Below, in pieces: positions 47,058-64,000 of a stretch of 64,000 nt of DNA. The DNA is taken from contig NC_081299.1 in assembly GCF_030435805.1 (NCBI RefSeq), positions 36,140,001 through 36,204,000 of the forward strand. Reading direction: 5' to 3'. The stretch is from Mustela lutreola. Taxonomy: Eukaryota; Chordata; Mammalia; Carnivora; Mustelidae. Both the position numbers and the translations under genes were made by a program. The notes under the pieces are model-generated. The model saw only the letters and a list, made by a program, of their open reading frames with translations. It searched no databases and was not told the DNA's origin. The stretch's first letter is position 1; each line of letters starts with the position of its first letter.

Positions 47058-47287
47058 TCTGGGACACTTGGTTGCTCAGTCAGTTGTGTCTAACTCTTGG
47101 TTTCAGCTGGGGTCATGATTCCAGGGACATGAGATCCAGCCCCCTACCAGGCTCCATGCTCAGCAAGGGGTCTGCTTGAAATTTTTTTCCCCCTACCTCT
47201 CCCCCTGCTACCTCTTTCTCTCTCTCACATGCATGTGTGTACTCGCTCACTCTCAAATAAATAAATAAATAAATCTTTAAAAAAAAT
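47058..47287 (+). mobile_element. CAN-SINE, old
   Basis: gggacacttggttgctcagt, tctaactcttggtttcagct variant. Confidence 0.85.
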
Positions 47288-47709
47288 ACTTGTTCTGTGA
47301 AAAACTCTGTTAAGAGGATAAAAAAAAAACAAGCTACAGAATGGGAGAAAATATTTACAAACCACATATCTAACAATGTGCTAGAATATATAAAACATGC
47401 TCAAAACTCAACAGTAAAAAAAAAATTCAATTAGAAAATGGGCAAAAGATATGAGACATTTCACTGAAGAGGATATACAGATATCAAATAAGCCCTTGTA
47501 AAGATGTTCAATGTCATGAGCAATTAGGGAAAGGCAAATTAAAATCACAATGAGACATTACTTCACACCTATCAGAATAGCTAAAGAAAAAATAGGAACA
47601 TCAGATTTGTGAGGACTTAGAAAACTACATCACTCAAACATTGCTGGTGCGAATGTAAAATGGTACAGCCACACTGGAAAATATTTTGTCCGTTTTTAAC
47701 TTTTAGGTA

Positions 47710-47880
47710 TTTATTTTAAAGATTTATTTATTTATTGGGGAGAGGAAGGGGCAGAGGGAGAGAATATCTAAACAGATTCCTGCTGAGCCCAGAGACGGGT
47801 GTGTGTGTGGGGGTGTCTCAATCTCGTGATCTCTTATGAGATCAGAACCTGAGCGGAAACCAAGAGTTAACAGTTGCCAT
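47710..47880 (-). mobile_element. CAN-SINE, strongly diverged
   Basis: ttttaaagatttatttattt, then a scrambled body with (gt)n. Head end gatcagaacctgagcgg. Confidence 0.65.
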
Positions 47881-48448
47881 CTTGGGTCTGGACCCCAGAG
47901 AATGAAGACATGTTCACACAAAAATCTACACACAAATGCTTATAGCAGCTCATAATAGCCAACGCTGCAAACAACCCAGATGTAATTAAATAACCTGAGG
48001 TACATCTGTACCATAGAATACTGCTCAGCAATAATAAAGAACAAATTTTTACATGTAATTCAACAATACAGATGGATCTCTGGAGAATTATGCAGACTGA
48101 AAAGCCAATTTTAAAAAGTTGCATACTATATGATTCCATTTATATAACATTCTTGAAATGATGGAAGGATAGAAATGGAGAACAGATTACTGATTATCAG
48201 GGAGTAAGGAGGGGGTAGGGGTGGGAAAGAAGTGGATGTGGTTATGGAAGGTCAACATGATAGATCATTGGGTGGTGATGGAAATGTTCTGTATCATGAC
48301 TGTATTACTGATAATACCTTGGTTGTGATTGTTGTATGATAGTTTTACAAGATACCATTATGGGTGGGGAAAGGGTATATAGAATCTCTCTGTATTATTT
48401 CTCACAACTGCATTTGAATCTGCAATTATCTCAAAATAAGACATTTAG

Positions 48449-48636
48449 GGCGCCTGGGTGGCTCAGTGGGTTAAGCCGCTGCCTTCGGCTCAGGTCATGA
48501 TCTCAGGGTCCTGGGATCGAGTCCACATCGGGCTCTCTGCTCAGCAGGGAGCCTGCTTCCCTCTCTCTCTCTCTGCCTGCCTCTCCATCTACTTGTGATT
48601 TCTCTCTGTCAAATAAATAAATAAAATCTTAAAAAA
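48449..48636 (+). mobile_element. Young CAN-SINE at the L1 3' end
   Basis: Near-consensus. TSD aaaataagacattta before and after. Confidence 0.95.
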
Positions 48637-48664
48637 AAAATAAGACATTTAATTAAAAAGATCA

Positions 48665-48863
48665 GGGGCACCTGGGTGGCTCAGTAGTTAAGTGTCTGCC
48701 TTCACCTCAAGTCATGATCCCAGGGTCCTGGGATTGAGCCCACATCAGGGTCCTTGCTTGGTGGGAAGCCTGCTTCTCCCTCTCCCACTCTCCCTGCTTG
48801 TGTTTCCTCTCTCACTGTGTCTCTCTCTGTCAAATAAATAAATAAATAATCTTAAAAAAAAAT
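48665..48863 (+). mobile_element. CAN-SINE, first of a same-site pair
   Basis: ggggcacctgggtggctcag. Lies between copies 1 and 2 of aaaaagatca. Confidence 0.92.
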
Positions 48864-48879
48864 AAAAAAGATCAGTAAG

Positions 48880-49060
48880 TGGGGCATCTGGATGGCTCAG
48901 TCGGTTGAGGGTCCAACTTTTGGTTTTGGCTCAGGTCATGATCTCAGGGTTGTGAGATGGAGCCAGCATCAGGTTTAGCACTGGGCAGGGAGTCAGCTTG
49001 GGATTCTCTCCCTCTCCCTCCCTCCACCATTATCTCTCAAAAATAAATGAACAAAATCTT
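48880..49060 (+). mobile_element. CAN-SINE, second of a same-site pair
   Basis: ggggcatctggatggctcag. Between copies 2 and 3 of aaaaagatcagtaa (third at 49062). Confidence 0.9.
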
Positions 49061-49372
49061 TAAAAAGATCAGTAAATAAAACATAATTTATTCTTCACCA
49101 CCCAAATAATAATAGCATCCGAGGCAGATTTACCAGGAAGCTGAGGGTAAGTCAGGGCCCACCCACATAAGCCCTGGGAGTGCTGGAAGTTACTAGAGAT
49201 TTGTAATCAGTGTTCTAACTGGGGAGAAGCCAGACTGTACCACGAAGCATTTCTAATCAATTGCCTAGAGAAATTTCAGAGGAAAGGCACCTAAACTTCC
49301 AAGATTCCATAATTGGGTACTCTTTTCCTCATTTCTAACCTAATATTAATATATGCACCTAATTTTATTTTA

Positions 49373-49552
49373 TTAAAGATTATATTTATTTATTTGACAG
49401 ATATCACAAGTAGTCAGAGACGCAGGCAGGGAGAGAGAGAGGAGGAAGCAGGCTCTCTGCAGAGCAGAGAGGCTGACGTGGGGCTTGACCCTGGGATCAT
49501 GACCCAAGCCAAAGGCAGAGGCCTTAACCCTCTGAGCCACCCAGGAGCCCCT
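49373..49552 (-). mobile_element. CAN-SINE
   Basis: Flanked by diverged tatgcacctaatttta / tatgtgcacttaatttta. Confidence 0.92.
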
Positions 49553-49639
49553 ATGTGCACTTAATTTTAGAGGGTTCCAACAAGTACTTAACAAAAGGTT
49601 CAGGCCCCACCAAATCTGGATCTGACCCTCATTAGCAAG

Positions 49640-49890
49640 GTGGTTAAGAAGAGTGACCCTGGAGCCATACAACAGGTGTGACTCTAGACACGTTACTGGT
49701 TTCTCTGAGCCTGTTTCTTCATCTATAAAATGGGGACAAGAATAAACATACCTCGTAGTTGTGAGTACTAAATAAATTATTATATCTCAGAAGCTTGGAA
49801 GCGCTTGGTAGTAAATGTTTTGTAGACACTATTAGTAAGCACCTAGGTTGTGCCTGGCGCTGTCCTGAGTACTTTATTTATATTTTATTT
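49640..49890. repeat. MIR fragments, antisense then sense
   Basis: tcttcatctataaaatgggg (reverse MIR) followed by gtgcctggcgctgtcctgag (forward MIR). Confidence 0.65.
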
Positions 49891-49892
49891 TT

Positions 49893-50112
49893 ACTTTTTA
49901 AAGATTTTGTTTATTTATTTGACACATAAAGAGATAGTGAGAGAGAGAAAGAGAGCATAAATAAAGGGAACAGCAGGCAGGCAGGCCAGCTGAGTGAGAG
50001 GGAGAAACAGGCTCCCCGGCCCAGACACGATGTGAGTCTCAATCCCAGGACCCCAGGATCAAGAACTGAGCCGAAGGTAGACACTCAACCAACTGAGCTA
50101 CCCAGGCGCTCC
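49893..50112 (-). mobile_element. CAN-SINE, long body
   Basis: aaagattttgtttatttatt. Ends actgagctacccaggcgctc. Confidence 0.88.
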
Positions 50113-50114
50113 TA

Positions 50115-50264
50115 TTTATTTTAGAAAGTAAGAAAGAGAGAGAGAGAGAGAGAAGGAGGGAGGGGGTGAGGGACAGAGGGAGTCTTAAGTAAACTCCATG
50201 CTGAGTACAGAGGCTGAGATCACCATCGGAGTCAGAGGCTTAACTGCACCACCCAGGCGTCCCT
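50115..50264 (-). mobile_element. CAN-SINE, diverged
   Basis: (ga)n body. Ends gcaccacccaggcgtcc. Stacked against the SINE before it. Confidence 0.8.
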
Positions 50265-50559
50265 AGAATGTACATTTTAGATATGAAGAAAGCGAAGTGT
50301 TGAGAGATTGAGTCATTAAGTCTCCATTCCCAGAATCACACTTCCACCAACATGATTTTGCTTAAGAAACGCAGCTTTCTGCAAGAAATGCCGGATCAAA
50401 GAATCACGTCTCCTGAGGGTGCTGTCACTGCCAGAGCAGTCCTGGTGGTAGGTAGTCGGGGCCAAAGACTCCTGCCACCCTCGGGGTGGGTGAGATCTGA
50501 CTCCGACTCTGCATCACAGTTCCAGCCCTAGCACAGGGGAAGTGCAGACACGTGCGGTG

Positions 50560-51100
50560 TTTCATAATCCAAAACCTTCAGCAGACTGGCGGCAACTCCT
50601 CCACAGCCCAGTCGGATGCAAATGTCACTTCAATAGCCCGACTGCCCGGCTTGCCCCGCCCACCTCGCCCAACCGCTCCATCACTGTTGGCCCCGCCCAT
50701 CTTCCTAAGTCCCACCTCCTAGCAGGTCCGTTTAGCCGCTACTTCGGCGCCCCCGCTCCGCAGTGACTGGAGCACTAGGCCCGCCCCCTTCCTGGGGTCG
50801 CGAGCGCCGAACGCATCGAACGCAGCCAATGGGCGGTGCGGGCGGCAGCACCGCGGGAGGTTCGATTCACTGGGCCTGGCGGGTCCGGAGACTCCTGGCG
50901 GCTGTTAACGCGCGTTTTGGGAAGAGGAAGGCTGAAGCTGGAGTGCTAGGGCTGGGATTCACTTTTGGTGTTCTTTCCAGCTCTTCCTGGTATTCTTCTC
51001 CCAAGTCCGGGTCTTTTACTTGTCCTGCCTGGACCCCTTCTCGAACTCCTCGAGTCTGGGCCTGGCTTCCGCGCTCCAGACCCGGGAAAAACCCCTTCGG
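50560..51100 (+). promoter_or_regulatory. RAD54L: CpG island / RAD54L promoter
   Basis: Clustered GC boxes (ttgccccgcccacctcg, ggccccgcccat, gcccgcccccttc), a CCAAT box (cagccaatgggcgg at about 50823) and the 10-bp palindrome aacgcgcgtt at 50907-50916. TATA-less. Transcription probably starts near 50850-50950. Leader sequence runs on to the ATG at 51538, or is spliced; this could not be decided. Confidence 0.7.
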
Positions 51101-51537
51101 ATTGAGCGTCTCCCCTCCCCACGACTGGGATTTTCACCCAGGCCTCTCTCTCCTGGCCTGTGATTTCTTCCCCACCCCCCAGCCGCAACTACCCTTGCCT
51201 TCACGTCCACCTGGGACCATTATCCCGACTCCACTCTGCCCAGTCTGGTACTCCCATCTTCCTCTCCCCCGCCCCCTCCCCCATCCCAGTGCTTTACTCA
51301 CCTTTGCTTGGCTACTTCCTCTTTGGTCTGCTCTTCGGCCTCGACTAACTGGCGACCAACACTCTCAGAGTTTGGGCCCAAACTCCAGCCTCTAGCTGGA
51401 TTCCCTCCATCCATCCTCCCTCTTTAATTAGCCCATGCTTTCAATAAGACAGCAACAGTCGTTCTGCGTTCTCAACGGCTGGGTGCCTTTGATCTTTGGC
51501 TGATGGATACTTGATGTTTTATGCTCCTGAGCCCAGG

Positions 51538-62792
<11,255 letters not shown>

Positions 62793-62862
62793 TGATAGAA
62801 GAAAGTATTGAAATCTCCTCACTAAGAACTGCCAGCCAAGGGCTGTGTCAGTCACTGGGGAT

Positions 62863-62976
62863 TTTTTTTTTTTTGAGATTTTATTTATTCATTTAAGAGA
62901 GAAAGACCGCATTAATGAGATGAGTCAGGGGGCGGGAAGGGAAGACACCCAACTGACTGAGCCACCCAGGTGCCCT
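62863..62976 (-). mobile_element. Internally deleted CAN-SINE
   Basis: About 114 bases: tail side and head side are joined with the middle missing. TSD agtcactgggga at 62850-62861 and 62977-62988. It lies 95 bases after the exon 8 donor. Confidence 0.93.
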
Positions 62977-63179
62977 AGTCACTGGGGAATATTAAGGACA
63001 GAACTTGTTGCCTTAGAGGATGCAAGTGAGAGGGAGAGCCTTTGACACCAACCTGCCAATAGGGATTAAGCAGTGCTTAGACCTGCAAGGAGGGTGAGGT
63101 ACTGTGGGCTGCTTGCCAGATAATATTCTTAGACCAAGGAAAGACTTTGAAGGACGAGAGGGATTTGGATGGCTGGGGA

Positions 63180-63410
63180 GACACAGTACGGTGTTTAGCA
63201 GAATAGGTTCTGGAGTCAGAGACTTTTATTCAAATTCTGGCTTTTATACTTACCAGTAAAATGATCTTGGACAAGTTATTTAACCACCTGATCCTCGGTT
63301 TCTGAGTCAGGAAAGGGGGTTAATCATACTTGTTTCATGGGATTATTGTGAGGAGTAAATGAGGTGAAGGAAGGAAAGCTTTTATCACAGTGCCTAGTAT
63401 GTCATTAGAC
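63180..63410 (-). repeat. MIR element, antisense, RAD54L intron 8
   Basis: tctggagtcagagactttta, cttggacaagttatttaacc, tatcacagtgcctagtatg in reverse MIR order. Confidence 0.8.
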
Positions 63411-64000
63411 TGGTAATTATCATAAGACTTCTTTTGTTGTAGTGTGGGGGGATGCAAGTGAACAGAAACACAGAGGTAGGAAAGCCCAATGTGGACAGTC
63501 CATACACCTTAGAGTAGTCTGTGTTGACTCTCTGGGACAAAGGGAAATGGGGTAATGGTTACTGTTAGCCTTTTCCACTACTATGCATGAGTGGTGGTAG
63601 AGATGCTACTACCTAGAAAGGAATGAGGGTGGCTGGGAACTTCCTGGTATAAAGAATTTTCCGGGTTTTCAGGGTGCTTTGCTACTCTGAGGCTGCTACC
63701 ATTGTTTGCACCTCTTGGGAAGAGTGAAGGCCACTTTGCACACCCCTGGGGCTTTAGTGCAGAGATGGCTGAAAGACTTGGTCCCATTTGTCAACTGATT
63801 GGCAAGCTTGACTGTGCTATGGGAACTACAGATTAGCTCAGTTATCTGAGGGACTCTTGGGAGGTTGTAGAGAAGAAAGGGTTACTTTTGGAATGCCATC
63901 CTTGCTAGTTTTGATTTCTTTCCCAGTTGGGCTTTTGTCCTTAATAAAGAGTCCATCATTGTCAGGCATGGGTACCAACCTGTGACACTTTTTTTTTTTC

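Larger units (their letters stand above)
41184..48448 (+). mobile_element. Long L1 ORF2-to-3' fossil, plus strand
   Basis: The pieces between later insertions follow L1 ORF2 in order: gaaatcaataac-type start (41450), ggtcaaagaagaaatttc (41526), aaaaaatctcaaatcaataa (42241), agaaaattaatgaaacaaag (42967), cagatacagatggtttcact (43309), gaaaaagcatttgacaaaat (44126), ggaactagaatagctaatac (45944), gggagaaaatatttacaaac (47343), ggcaaaagatatgagacatt (47441). The 5' end is missing. The element is old and broken by at least a dozen insertions, with no intact frame. Confidence 0.85.

Noticed and set aside
50763-51395. 210-codon open frame over the RAD54L promoter
   Set aside because: It lies in a CpG island where stops are rare. 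Pro/Ser/Leu-rich low-complexity product, no domain, no splice or start context, and it overlaps the RAD54L leader.

Overview
The window is chromosomal DNA of a caniform carnivore. From about 14.5 kb onward it is packed with tRNA-derived CAN-SINEs (head gcgcctgggtggctcag, CT-rich body, aaataaataaaatctt tail). The near-identical young copies look like a mustelid (weasel-family) lineage, but the species cannot be fixed from sequence alone. Gene content and order match human 1p34.1: TSPAN1 (+, its first coding exon lies before the window), POMGNT1 (-, complete), LURAP1 (+, complete) and RAD54L (+, first 297 codons; the rest lies beyond the window). I found no bacterial-type, phage-type or otherwise novel gene system. 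The unusual content is in mobile-element architecture and in one odd stretch of LURAP1.

Layout. 1-2070: TSPAN1 coding exons 2-7 and 3' UTR. 2070-4070: short convergent intergenic gap. 4070-13400: POMGNT1 with 21 coding exons (660 codons) and a GC-rich promoter. This first 14.5 kb holds no CAN-SINE, only old MIR/L2 fragments. 13.5-17.4 kb: intergenic, with MIR, MER5A and the first SINE cluster. 17.5-29.6 kb: LURAP1, two coding exons split by an 11.2-kb intron filled with HAL1/LINE fossils and SINEs. 29.6-33 kb: LURAP1 3' UTR and downstream unique DNA with a strong CTCF-like site. 33-50.2 kb: repeat-rich intergenic DNA holding minus-strand L1 fossils, a Tigger DNA-transposon end, a long plus-strand L1 ORF2 fossil carrying many nested insertions, and LTR-like fossils. 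50.5-51.1 kb: CpG-rich RAD54L promoter. 51.5-64 kb: RAD54L exons 1-8, ending after the DE of motif II.

The genes are neighbours by conserved synteny, not by pathway. TSPAN1 is a membrane tetraspanin. POMGNT1 is the Golgi O-mannosyl beta-1,2-GlcNAc transferase needed for alpha-dystroglycan glycosylation. LURAP1 is a cytoplasmic leucine-rich adaptor (MRCK/MYO18A, NF-kB). RAD54L is the nuclear Snf2-family motor of homologous recombination.

All gene structures were read by hand from splice signals and remembered orthologous proteins. Reading frame is continuous across every junction, which supports the exon limits to the base. SINE limits are accurate to a few bases where target-site duplications (TSDs) are given and approximate elsewhere. 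Family names for old repeats are from memory.
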